DNA of 37,234 nucleotides from Peptococcaceae bacterium (GTDB lineage Bacteria > Bacillota > Desulfitobacteriia > Desulfitobacteriales > Syntrophobotulaceae): contig JAAYUV010000005.1 of assembly GCA_012517475.1 (NCBI GenBank), positions 1-37,234 of the forward strand, in the 5' to 3' direction. How positions within the stretch are numbered: the stretch's first letter is position 1; each line of letters opens with the position of its first letter. The notes under the pieces are model-generated. The model was not told the origin of the DNA, searched no databases, and saw only the letters and a program-made list of their open reading frames with translations. Shown in pieces: positions 1 through 7,522 of this stretch. Made by a program: the position numbers and the translations under genes.

Positions 1-2
1 AA

Positions 3-152
3 TTGCTGTCTAATCCTGACTTTACCGACATGCTATTGTCCCCCAGAGGCTTTCGCATGAGGTTAGTCGGTTGTCTTACATCGCATCGCAGGAGCGATGA
101 TTTCTGCGAAATATATATGAAGCGCACAACGTGCGCACGAAAGGAGTATTAA
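3..152 (+). other. Open frame at window edge, unrecognised
   Basis: The frame beginning at base 3 is open to a TAA at 150-152, overlapping the ribosome binding site of the next gene. It could be the tail of a gene entering from the left, or chance. The conceptual peptide contains a stretch like NPDFTDMLLSPRG that I do not recognise. The Cys/His/Arg-rich second half looks non-coding, so a real gene may end earlier by frameshift or not exist. Confidence 0.2.
122..136. repeat. Perfect short palindrome upstream of gntP remnant
   Basis: GCGCAC-AAC-GTGCGC forms two perfect 6-bp arms around three bases. It lies just before the AAAGGAG ribosome binding site of the gntP-like fragment. It may be an operator for that gene. 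No second copy was seen to support this. Confidence 0.35.
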
Positions 153-155
153 CTT

Positions 156-500
156 ATGGAGTGGTTAGGTCCGATAGGTATTTTTATAGCCCTTGCGCTC
201 TTGGTTGTTCTTGCAATGAGGGCATATAATATTCTTGTTATCGCTCCGGTTGTCGCCATTGTTATTCTTCTTACAAATAAGATGCCTCTGATTAATGGCT
301 TTTTTACAGCACCCGATTCCTATATGGCAGGTTTAGGGTCCTTTATTACTAAGTTTTTTATTGTATTGCTCCTTGGGGCCATTTTAGGAAAATATATGGA
401 AGACAGTGGAGCCGCGAAATCTATAGCAAAAAGCCTTATGAAACATGTAAAACCTGATAACCCCTACCGTATGTTGGTTTTCCTGATGGTGATCAATTAA
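156..500 (+). pseudogene. Truncated GntP-family permease (N-terminal remnant)
   Basis: The 114-residue product starts at an ATG preceded by AAAGGAG. It resembles the N-terminus of the GntP family of H+/gluconate-type symporters: two or three hydrophobic segments (about residues 5-45 and 60-82), then GAILGKYMEDSGAAKSIAKS, the loop seen early in that family. Family members are about 440-460 residues with 12 or more membrane segments, so about three quarters is missing. No continuation is visible in the next 440 bases in any frame. It is most likely a deletion remnant and non-functional as a transporter. The family call is good; the substrate is unknown. Confidence 0.7.
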
Positions 501-939
501 ATAGATAATAACCTTTGTTCAATAAAAGATGATTTTATAAGGGGCACCTCATGGTTAGCCTCTTTTTTGTGCATTACTATTGTGTAAGCACAGTTTAAAA
601 TTTCGGGTTACAAAGCGATATACTCCATGAAGAGATTTTTAAATAGAATGATAAGAATATTTTCTTGGAAACCTAAGGAGATATTTTTTTATAATTAATG
701 GTAAAATATGAGCAAGAATAAAATTTAAGATGAGAGAATATTATTGAAGCATTATCATAAGCTCATGTTGAATTGTTCAATTTGGAAGTTCATTAATGGA
801 AGATGGCAAATGGTCTTTCATCAAGGCACCCCATCGGTCAAATCACGTTCATAACGTATGTGGTGGTCAGGTGAATTAAATCGGTAAGTTCAAAAATCCA
901 TATTAATATATGGTAAAGGATTAAAAGGAGGGAAAGTAA
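501..939. other. AT-rich gene-free stretch
   Basis: No convincing gene lies between the gntP remnant and the DUF975 gene. A weak terminator-like hairpin is at 541-568. The rest is AT-rich with short broken frames, consistent with the decayed remainder of a deleted segment. AAAAGGAGGG near the end (about 924-933) is the ribosome binding site of the next gene. Confidence 0.5.
541..568 (+). terminator. Weak terminator-like hairpin
   Basis: GGGGC pairs with GCCTC (one G-U pair) across a 12-base loop and is followed by TTTTTT. The stem is short, so this is tentative. Confidence 0.3.
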
Positions 940-1590
940 ATGAAAAGTAATGCAGAACTTAAAGCTTTAGCGAAAGATAATTTAAATGGGAAATGGCTTA
1001 TTGCAATTATTGTCTCCGTTGTTGCCTGGCTGTTAACCGATGCTTTTACAGGTAATGGCGGCAGAGAAAGTGTAGATTACATATGGCGCAACGGAGAAGT
1101 TGTTAAAACCGTAGTGAATCATGAAAACACGCTGTTTTCTCTGATTTCATTTATCGTTGGGGGACCAATAAATTTTGGGTTAGCTGCTTTCTTTTTACAT
1201 TTAGCCAGAGAACAAGAAGCAGGATTTTCTGACCTGTTTACCGGCTTTCATGATTTCTGGAAAAATTTTGTCCTCAACTTTTTTATCATTGTGTTTACCA
1301 TACTCTGGTTTTTGCTCCTTATTATTCCCGGATTTATTGCCATACTACGATATTCCATGGCCTATTACATTATGAATGATAACCCTGAGCTTAGGCCGTT
1401 GGAAGCGATAGAATTGAGCAAAAAAATGATGGCGGGGCATAAGGGAAGATTATTTATGCTATGGCTGAGCTTTCTTGGCTGGTTCTTATTAGGAATTATT
1501 ACATTCGGCATAGGGTTTCTCTATGCGATGCCTTATTATCACGCGGCCAAGACCAATTTCTATGAAGATCTGAAATATTATGCTATTTGA
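940..1590 (+). CDS. DUF975 family integral membrane protein
   Basis: The 216-residue protein begins at an ATG preceded by AAAAGGAGGG. It starts with a short soluble stretch (KSNAELKALAKDNLNGKW) typical of DUF975 proteins. Hydrophobic segments follow at about residues 20-36, 66-88, 105-135 and 172-200. The middle region LRYSMAYYIMNDNPELRP and the SKKMMAGHKGRLF helix fit the same family, whose function is unknown. Length is normal. It stands alone, and a palindromic repeat begins about 20 bases after its stop, which may also limit read-through. Confidence 0.75.
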   Translation: MKSNAELKALAKDNLNGKWLIAIIVSVVAWLLTDAFTGNGGRESVDYIWRNGEVVKTVVNHENTLFSLISFIVGGPINFGLAAFFLHLAREQEAGFSDLFTGFHDFWKNFVLNFFIIVFTILWFLLLIIPGFIAILRYSMAYYIMNDNPELRPLEAIELSKKMMAGHKGRLFMLWLSFLGWFLLGIITFGIGFLYAMPYYHAAKTNFYEDLKYYAI

Positions 1591-1608
1591 TTGGAATAAG
1601 AAAGAGAC

Positions 1609-1765
1609 AAGGGGTTGTTGCAAAACTACCTAAGAAGGTTTCCATAATGTATAGCCGCTCTCGGCAGATTGCGCCATCCGTGGCGCAATCTGCCGCGCTC
1701 CGCATCGTGCTTCGCTTGACGCTGTCTATACATTACGGAAACTAGTCGTTTTGCAACAGCCCCTT
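1609..1765. repeat. 157-bp palindromic MITE-like repeat, copy 1
   Basis: The ends are inverted repeats: AAGGGGTTGTTGCAAAAC on the left and the complement of AAGGGGCTGTTGCAAAAC on the right. Inside lie TAATGTATAG and CTATACATTA as a second inverted pair. The centre is a perfect 14-bp-arm hairpin, GGCAGATTGCGCCA around TCCG. A second copy of the same length is at 11857-12013. The end TGTTGCAAA resembles IS6-type terminal repeats, suggesting a non-autonomous element moved by an outside transposase; that origin is inference. It contains no ORF. Confidence 0.85.
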
Positions 1766-1801
1766 GATATTTGTTAACCGCTTCTTTTGCTTTTATTCTG
1801 T

Positions 1802-2221
1802 TTAATACTTTTTATTATAATAGGAAATAAAGCCAATATATAAAATGACTTGAATCAAAAGAACAGATGCAAGGGTCAGGCATATTTCCCTGAACCCTAA
1901 CAGCCCTGTTAAAAGTGTGCCGGCGCTTTCTGCATAGAGCATTACGGTATAAACGGCAGAATTCGTTTTCAGCCTGATGAGCTGGGTTCTTTCTTCATTT
2001 TTTGCAATTTCCACTTCCGCAGCCCTTTTTGGGTTTTTCATCAGCCTTATGCTTACAATGATACCGAGTATTCCCGTCAAGATGAATCCCCCAATGATTC
2101 CGGAGATCACTCCTTCCCTATAAGCGTCGGAATAACTGCCGAAAAGCGCATACAGTATGGCTATCACTCCTATAGAAGTATGTCCGATGAAGTATATCAA
2201 TATTCTTTTAGCGTAATTCAT
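1802..2221 (-). CDS. Small membrane protein paired with HTH regulator
   Basis: The 139-residue protein has four predicted membrane helices, near residues 5-25, 35-57, 90-110 and 115-135. A charged central loop (RLMKNPKRAAEVEIAKNEER) separates the pairs, a pattern common for small membrane proteins that follow Xre-type regulators in Firmicutes. The ATG at 2221 is chosen because GAGGAGG lies about seven bases upstream; a start 15 codons earlier lacks this site. The gene overlaps the preceding regulator by 14 bases, so the two are translationally coupled. Function unknown; it may be the target or partner of the regulator. Confidence 0.65.
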   Translation of the reverse strand: MNYAKRILIYFIGHTSIGVIAILYALFGSYSDAYREGVISGIIGGFILTGILGIIVSIRLMKNPKRAAEVEIAKNEERTQLIRLKTNSAVYTVMLYAESAGTLLTGLLGFREICLTLASVLLIQVILYIGFISYYNKKY

Positions 2222-2420
2222 GAGTATCCTCCTCAAAAATAAATACCTCTTCGATGGATAATTCAAATATCTGCGCTATTTTATGAGCCAGAAAAATGGA
2301 TGGATTATAACGGCCGCTTTCCAGGGAAATGATTGTTTGTCTGGTCACGCTGCATAATCCGGCCAGCTCCTCCTGTGTCATGCGCTTATCTCTGCGCAAT
2401 TCCTGAATACGGTTTTTCAT
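2208..2420 (-). CDS. Xre/Cro-type HTH transcriptional regulator
   Basis: The 70-residue protein is almost entirely one Xre/Cro helix-turn-helix: RIQELRRDKRMTQEELAGLC, then VTRQTIISLESGRYNPS, then a third helix ending ELSIEEVFIFEED. This is the short YozG/YgzD-like class usually followed by a membrane protein, as here. GGAGG lies about seven bases before the ATG. It probably represses its own operon through the palindrome at 2457-2476, which lies about 40 bases upstream of the start. Confidence 0.9.
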   Translation of the reverse strand: MKNRIQELRRDKRMTQEELAGLCSVTRQTIISLESGRYNPSIFLAHKIAQIFELSIEEVFIFEEDTHELR

Positions 2421-2456
2421 GCGAGATCCTCCGGCAAAGGGATTGTCAGCAAATGA

Positions 2457-2496
2457 AAGTAAAGCTAACTTTACTTAAGAGTATAGTTAACTTTAC
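2457..2496. promoter_or_regulatory. Candidate operator of the HTH regulator
   Basis: AAGTAAAG-CTAA-CTTTACTT (2457-2476) is a perfect 8-bp-arm palindrome. TAACTTTAC recurs at 2488-2496 as a second half-site. The location between the regulator and the next gene suggests autoregulation. This is inferred from position and symmetry only. Confidence 0.45.
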
Positions 2497-2587
2497 ATTG
2501 AAAGTCAAGTTTATTTTACATTTATTCACTGCTAAATGCGTTTTTCATAATCAACAAGGCAAAAAGTATATAGAAAGGAAATAAGAA

Positions 2588-2628
2588 AAAGGCAAAGAAT
2601 TGTAAGAAAATTTTGATTCTTTGTCTTT
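2588..2628 (+). terminator. Hairpin with 13-bp stem
   Basis: AAAGGCAAAGAAT pairs with ATTCTTTGTCTTT (one G-U pair) around a 15-base loop and ends in TTTT on the plus strand. It ends seven bases before the rrf2 -35 box, so it could shield rrf2 from incoming transcription. No plus-strand gene was found upstream for it to terminate. Confidence 0.45.
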
Positions 2629-2634
2629 TATTAC

Positions 2635-2664
2635 TTGACGGGACAGGGTCTTAATGAGTATACT
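2635..2664 (+). promoter_or_regulatory. Probable sigma-A promoter of rrf2
   Basis: TTGACG at 2635-2640 and TATACT at 2659-2664 are separated by 18 bases. The palindromic operator at 2676-2692 lies just downstream of the -10 box, placed to block initiation. Confidence 0.6.
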
Positions 2665-2670
2665 GAAATT

Positions 2671-2699
2671 AAAACTATACCAAAAAGGTATACTAAGAA
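2671..2699. promoter_or_regulatory. Rrf2 operator, copy in front of rrf2
   Basis: TATACC-AAAAA-GGTATA (2676-2692) is a perfect palindrome inside a longer block starting AAAACTATAC. Nearly the same block recurs at 3226-3254 in front of cydA. Sharing between the regulator gene and its neighbour suggests this is the binding site of the Rrf2 protein. Confidence 0.65.
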
Positions 2700-2711
2700 A
2701 GAAGAATCCCT

Positions 2712-3131
2712 ATGCAGCTGAATCAAGCTACCGATTACGCTTTTCGAGCCGTATTATACCTGGCAAACAACACTTCACAGGAAATTATTCCGGCCCAGAC
2801 AATTGCTGATGCAGAAGAGATTCCGATGCGGTTTTTGCTGAAAATCATGCGCTCTCTGATTCAGAACGGCATCGTCAAATCCTACCGGGGGATAGAAGGG
2901 GGTTATGCGCTGGCAAAACTGCCTGAAGAGATTACCTTACTGGATGTGGTTCAAGCCGTAGAGGGGCCGGTTCATCTCAATCGCTGCCTGATTGATCCCA
3001 AATATTGCAGCAAAAATGGCGCAGATACTTGCGCGATACACGAAGCCTTAGAGAATATAGAAAAAAACCTTGTTAGTGGTTTAAGAAATCGCAACTTTGC
3101 AGAACTAGTCGGGAAAACACAAAACAATTAA
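2712..3131 (+). CDS. Rrf2-family transcriptional regulator, likely Fe-S
   Basis: The 139-residue protein has the Rrf2 winged helix: LNQATDYAFRAVLYLA, then the recognition region IPMRFLLKIMRSLIQNGIV and wing SYRGIEGGYAL. Three cysteines, C92, C99 and C107, sit where IscR/NsrR/RsrR-type members bind an iron-sulfur cluster, so it probably senses O2, NO or redox state. The ribosome binding site is weak. It lies 170 bases upstream of cydA on the same strand. Because both genes carry the same palindrome, it probably controls itself and the cyd genes. Which signal it senses cannot be read from sequence. Confidence 0.88.
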   Translation: MQLNQATDYAFRAVLYLANNTSQEIIPAQTIADAEEIPMRFLLKIMRSLIQNGIVKSYRGIEGGYALAKLPEEITLLDVVQAVEGPVHLNRCLIDPKYCSKNGADTCAIHEALENIEKNLVSGLRNRNFAELVGKTQNN

Positions 3132-3225
3132 ACCTTTCCGCAAAATAATCCGGATAGCAAGAGTATCAATAGCCGGAGATTTTAATACCTTACTGAATAT
3201 CTGACACTACGGAATAAACTACGTT

Positions 3226-3254
3226 AAAACTATACTAAAAAGGTATAGTAAGAA
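3226..3254. promoter_or_regulatory. Rrf2 operator, copy in front of cydA
   Basis: CTATAC-TAAAAAG-GTATAG (3230-3248) is a perfect 6-bp-arm palindrome within a block matching 2671-2699 at almost every base. The left arm contains TATACT, which could itself be a -10 box. No good -35 box was seen, so the cydA promoter is not firmly placed. Confidence 0.65.
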
Positions 3255-3301
3255 GATGGTTCATGAAGTCCAAAAAATAAGTTGAAAGGGGAGGGAAGAA
3301 A

Positions 3302-4690
3302 ATGAATGAACTCATTCTGGCCAGATGGCAGTTCGGGATTACCACGGTATATCACTTTTTGTTTGTTCCGTTAACCCTGGGACTGTCTGTTCTGGTAGCG
3401 CTTATGGAAATCAATTTTGTACGGACAGGGAAAGAGATCTATAAGCAGATGGCGAAATTTTGGGGCAAACTTTTTCTGATTAATTTTGCTATGGGAGTGG
3501 TTACCGGGATTGTTCAGGAGTTTCAGTTCGGAATGAACTGGTCCGGTTATTCCCGTTTTGTCGGGGATATTTTCGGAGCCCCGCTGGCCGTGGAAGCCCT
3601 GGCGGCCTTTTTCATCGAATCTACCTTTATCGGAATCTGGGTGTTCGGGTGGGATAGGCTGTCTCCGAAAATGCATGCTGCGGCGATATGCCTGGTGGCT
3701 TTCGCCGCGAACCTTTCCGCTTTTTGGATACTGGTAGCCAATTCGTTTATGCAGTCCCCGGTTGGTTATGCTGTGCGCAATGGACGGGCAGAAATGACGG
3801 ATTTCTTTGCGCTGTTACAGAATCCTCATGTGTGGTACCAGTTTCCGCACACCGTATTATCCGGATTCACAACGGCCGCCTTTTTTATCATGGGAATCAG
3901 TGCCTATCATTTGATCCGAAAAAAAAATCCTGATTTTTTCCGCCGCTCTTTCCGGCTGGGAGTGATTTTCGGAACAATAAGCCTGCTTCTTGTCATGGGA
4001 ATCGGTCACTTGCAGGGACAATACCTGAGTAAAACCCAGCCTATGAAAATGGCTGCTGCAGAAGCCTTGTGGGAAAGCGCTGATCCCGCGCCTTTTGCGG
4101 CTGTGGCTTTAATCAATGAAGAAAAGCAAACCAATACTGTCTCCATCGAAATTCCCAAATTATTAAGTTTTCTAACCTATAACACGTTTGACGGGGAAGT
4201 AAAGGGAATGAAAGAACTCCAGAAAGGGTACGAAGCGCAATATGGACCGGGCAATTATATTCCTCCGGTGATCCCGGTATTCTGGAGTTTCCGTCTCATG
4301 GTCGGGGCCGGAGGGATCATGCTCCTGCTTGCACTCTTCGGTTTGTATAGTTGGAAAGAGGGGAAGCTGGAAAACAGATCAGGCTATTTAAAGGTCATGC
4401 TCTGGGCAATTGCGCTTCCGTATATAGCCAATACCACCGGGTGGCTGATGACGGAGATCGGACGCCAACCCTGGATTGTCCAGGGGCTGCAGAAAGTGGA
4501 AGCAGGGGTTTCGCCCACGGTATCCGCTGGAGAAGTTCTGGCAACATTAATTGGGTTTACACTTTTATATGGTGTTTTAGCTGCAGCCGATATCTACTTG
4601 CTAAAAAAATATGCTCAGGCAGGCCCTGAAGGAACGATCCTGGAGAGACATTCGGGAACTTCGCTAAAGGAGGAATCCTTATGGATCTGA
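3302..4690 (+). CDS. cydA: Cytochrome bd ubiquinol/menaquinol oxidase subunit I
   Basis: CydA, 462 residues, is the haem-bearing quinol-oxidising subunit of cytochrome bd, a membrane oxidase reducing O2 to water. Visible landmarks are H18 in VYHFLFVP, E98 and E106 in the VEALAAFFIEST helix, H183 in PHTVLSGF, and the GRQPW signature near the C-terminus following GWLMTEI. These match the haem ligands and proton-path residues of the family. The length indicates a short quinol loop, usual in Firmicutes. GGGGAGGG precedes the ATG. The last ten bases overlap cydB, so the two are coupled. In a presumed anaerobe the likely role is oxygen detoxification or microaerobic respiration. Confidence 0.95.
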   Translation: MNELILARWQFGITTVYHFLFVPLTLGLSVLVALMEINFVRTGKEIYKQMAKFWGKLFLINFAMGVVTGIVQEFQFGMNWSGYSRFVGDIFGAPLAVEALAAFFIESTFIGIWVFGWDRLSPKMHAAAICLVAFAANLSAFWILVANSFMQSPVGYAVRNGRAEMTDFFALLQNPHVWYQFPHTVLSGFTTAAFFIMGISAYHLIRKKNPDFFRRSFRLGVIFGTISLLLVMGIGHLQGQYLSKTQPMKMAAAEALWESADPAPFAAVALINEEKQTNTVSIEIPKLLSFLTYNTFDGEVKGMKELQKGYEAQYGPGNYIPPVIPVFWSFRLMVGAGGIMLLLALFGLYSWKEGKLENRSGYLKVMLWAIALPYIANTTGWLMTEIGRQPWIVQGLQKVEAGVSPTVSAGEVLATLIGFTLLYGVLAAADIYLLKKYAQAGPEGTILERHSGTSLKEESLWI

Positions 4691-5685
4691 ACATTTTATG
4701 GTTTATTCTCATCACGGTTTTATTTATTGGTTTCTTTTTGCTGGAGGGATTTGATTACGGAGTGGGGATTCTCTTGCCTTTCCTCGGGAAAAACGACACG
4801 GAAAGACGCCTTGTGATTAATACGATCGGGCCGGTCTGGGACGGCAATGAGGTTTGGATGCTTACGGCCGGCGGGGCTATCTTCGCAGCTTTCCCCAACT
4901 GGTACGCGACCATGTTCAGCGGGTTTTACCTGGCGCTTTTTCTGATTCTGGCTGCTTTAATCGTGCGGGGGGTAGCCTTTGAATTCCGCAGCAAAGACCG
5001 CAATCCGTTATGGCGAAATAGCTGGGATTGGGCCATTTTTGCCGGGAGCGCCATTCCTGCCCTGCTCTGGGGAGTAGCTCTTACCAACCTCCTGCAAGGG
5101 CTGCCTGTCAATGCCCGGATGGAATACGCCGGTTCCTTTTGGGATCTCTTATCCCCCTATACACTGGTGGGCGGATTGACAAGTCTCTGGTTGTTCCTTC
5201 TTCACGGTTCAACATTCCTGGCTTTGAAAGCGGATGAGCCGGTTGCCGGACGTGCCGGGAAGATCGCCGGAAAGACCGGTATGATTGGCTTACCGGTTAT
5301 GCTCCTGTATATTGTTCTTAGCTTTGTACGGACAGATTTGCTTGCGAAAACCGGAGCAGGGGTTGTCATGATCGCTTCGTTTGCGGCTCTCGCCGCAGTA
5401 GTTTTCACATTGCGCCGGAGTCTTTGGGGCAGGGCCTTTGCAGCCAATGGGTTAACTATACTTTTATCCACAGTGGCAGTATTTTGGGGTCTCTTTCCCA
5501 GAGTGATTGTTTCCAGCCTTGACCCCGCGTGGAGCCTTACAATCTATAATGCCTCCTCCAGCCCATACACGCTCAAAGTCATGACGATTGTTGCGCTGAC
5601 TCTGGTACCGGTAGTTCTGTTGTATCAAGGATGGACGTATTGGGTATTTCGGAAGCGCGTGACAGCAAAAGATCTGTATTATTAG
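4681..5685 (+). CDS. cydB: Cytochrome bd oxidase subunit II
   Basis: CydB, 334 residues, is the second structural subunit of cytochrome bd. The N-terminus has the family block FFLLEGFDYGVGILLPF followed by GPVWDGNEVWMLTAGGAIF and FPNWYATMFSGFY. Further hydrophobic helices follow, and the final YTLKVMTIVALTLVPVVLLY segment is typical. The start overlaps the end of cydA by ten bases, with AAAGGAGG ahead of the ATG. A terminator-like hairpin follows about 35 bases after the stop. Confidence 0.95.
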   Translation: MDLNILWFILITVLFIGFFLLEGFDYGVGILLPFLGKNDTERRLVINTIGPVWDGNEVWMLTAGGAIFAAFPNWYATMFSGFYLALFLILAALIVRGVAFEFRSKDRNPLWRNSWDWAIFAGSAIPALLWGVALTNLLQGLPVNARMEYAGSFWDLLSPYTLVGGLTSLWLFLLHGSTFLALKADEPVAGRAGKIAGKTGMIGLPVMLLYIVLSFVRTDLLAKTGAGVVMIASFAALAAVVFTLRRSLWGRAFAANGLTILLSTVAVFWGLFPRVIVSSLDPAWSLTIYNASSSPYTLKVMTIVALTLVPVVLLYQGWTYWVFRKRVTAKDLYY

Positions 5686-5720
5686 AATGATTTGTATTAT
5701 CATTTTATTGAAGAAGTTAT

Positions 5721-5752
5721 AGGGTGAAGTACAACGGCTTCACCCTTTTTTT
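5721..5752 (+). terminator. Intrinsic terminator between cydB and cydD
   Basis: AGGGTGAAG (5721-5729) pairs perfectly with CTTCACCCT (5738-5746) around an 8-base loop, followed by a run of seven T. It should terminate at least part of the cydAB message, giving more oxidase subunits than CydDC transporter. Confidence 0.85.
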
Positions 5753-5776
5753 CACCAAGGGGCAGGGGGTTTGTCC

Positions 5777-7522
5777 ATGCTGGATAAAAAATTGCTGAGA
5801 GAGGCCAGGCAGACAAAGTTTTTTTTATCATTAACCATTGGGTTAGGGATCGCCTCCGGGCTTTTAACCATCCTTCAGGCAGGGTGTTTTGCCCGGATCA
5901 TCAGCGGGGTTTTATTGGAAGATCGGGGTTTGAGCGACGTTCAAGGCTGGATGGCGCTTCTCCTGCTGGTGATCTTTCTTAGAGCCTTGCTGGCATTGTT
6001 CAGTGAGAGCTCTGCGCAGCGGACCGCAGCACGGATTAAAGAGGATTTGAGGCAGAGACTCCTGAGCAGGCTATTTTTCATGGGGCCTGTTCAGGTCAGG
6101 GGTGAGCGGACAGGCGAACTGGTTAATGTCTTGGTAGAAGGGGTCGAAGCGTTAGAAACCTATTTTGCCAAATATGTACCTCAGTTAGCTTTGGCTGCCC
6201 TGGTGCCTCTGTCCATTCTCGGATTTATTTATCCACTGGATTTGCTTTCAGGAGCAATCCTGCTGATTACAGCACCGCTTATCCCCTTTTTAATGATATT
6301 GATCGGCAAATGGGCCACTGTTCTTTCCCGAAAACAATGGGAAGCTTTAAGCCGGATGAGTGCGCATTTCTTGGATGTATTACAGGGCTTGACGACCCTG
6401 AAGCTTTTTGGAAGAAGCAAAACCCAATTAGATGTCATAGCCCGGGTCAGTGACCGGTTCCGGGAAACTACCCTGGGAGTTCTCCGGATTGCCTTTCTTT
6501 CCGCATTGGTTTTGGAACTGCTTTCCACCCTGAGTACAGCGCTGGTTGCGGTGGCATTAGGATTAAGATTGGTGTATGGTCAAATTCTGTTTGAACAGGC
6601 TTTTTTTATTCTGGTCCTGGCACCCGAGTTTTATTTGCCTTTGAGATTGCTCGGAACCCAGTTTCATGCGGGGATGGCCGGTGTAAGCGCTGCCGGGCGC
6701 ATTTTTGAAATACTGGAAACCCCTTTGGACAACATTCCGGGCGAAGAAAGGGGTTCCATGTTGAAAAGAGCAGAGTCCTGCTCATCAGCAGCACCTCACA
6801 TATCCTTAGAAAATATAACAGTTCGCTATGAAAAAGAACAGGTACCGGTACTCAACGGGATAAGTCTTGAATTATTGCCCGGGGAAAGAGTTGCGGTGGT
6901 AGGGTCAAGCGGGGCCGGTAAAAGCACACTTGCTGCAGTGCTGCTCCGCTTGCTGGAACCGGAAGGCGGCCAAATCAGGGTAAACGGAATTCCCTGGCAG
7001 GAACTTGACCCGGAGGAATGGAGAAGCGGACTCGCCTATGTGCCTCAGCATCCGCATCTGTTTTATGGAACAGTAGTAGACAATATCCGTCTGAGCAGTC
7101 CGGGAGCTTCTGAACATGATGTCATTACCGCTGCCCGTCTGGCAGGGGCGCACGAATTTATCTGCGGACTCTCCCAGGGTTACGATACTCTCGTGGGGGA
7201 AGGGGGAACCAATTTAAGCGGCGGTCAGATTCAACGGCTTGCTCTGGCCAGGGCCTTCCTTAGGAAAGCTTCGTTCCTGATTTTGGACGAGGCGACATCC
7301 AGTTTGGACCCGGAAAGGGAATCTCTTGTTCAAGATTCGCTGGAACGACTGTCAGACTGTACGGTATTGATTATAGCGCACCGGCTTGCTTTGGCGGAAC
7401 GGGCCGACCGGATACTGGTCATGGAAAACGGGCAGGTAACCGAAGCAGGAACCCATGAGGAACTGCTCTTTAAAAAGGGTGATTACTATAGACTGGTGGA
7501 AGCCTATGGAGGTGCAGGATGA
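5777..7522 (+). CDS. cydD: CydDC exporter, CydD-type ABC ATPase/permease
   Basis: This is one half of the heterodimeric CydDC ABC exporter, which moves thiols and/or haem and is needed to assemble cytochrome bd. About 300 residues of membrane domain precede the ATPase, with Walker A GSSGAGKST near residue 376, signature LSGGQIQRLALARA and Walker B FLILDEATSSLD. The ATG at 5777 is preferred because AGGGGG lies seven bases upstream; a TTG two codons earlier is almost on top of that site. The stop overlaps the next start as ATGA. The order cydA-B-D-C is as in Bacillus. Confidence 0.92.
   Translation: MLDKKLLREARQTKFFLSLTIGLGIASGLLTILQAGCFARIISGVLLEDRGLSDVQGWMALLLLVIFLRALLALFSESSAQRTAARIKEDLRQRLLSRLFFMGPVQVRGERTGELVNVLVEGVEALETYFAKYVPQLALAALVPLSILGFIYPLDLLSGAILLITAPLIPFLMILIGKWATVLSRKQWEALSRMSAHFLDVLQGLTTLKLFGRSKTQLDVIARVSDRFRETTLGVLRIAFLSALVLELLSTLSTALVAVALGLRLVYGQILFEQAFFILVLAPEFYLPLRLLGTQFHAGMAGVSAAGRIFEILETPLDNIPGEERGSMLKRAESCSSAAPHISLENITVRYEKEQVPVLNGISLELLPGERVAVVGSSGAGKSTLAAVLLRLLEPEGGQIRVNGIPWQELDPEEWRSGLAYVPQHPHLFYGTVVDNIRLSSPGASEHDVITAARLAGAHEFICGLSQGYDTLVGEGGTNLSGGQIQRLALARAFLRKASFLILDEATSSLDPERESLVQDSLERLSDCTVLIIAHRLALAERADRILVMENGQVTEAGTHEELLFKKGDYYRLVEAYGGAG

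Noticed and set aside
2333-2584. 83-codon plus-strand frame ending just before the hairpin at 2588
   Set aside because: It overlaps the HTH gene antisense, has no ribosome binding site and a composition unlike protein.
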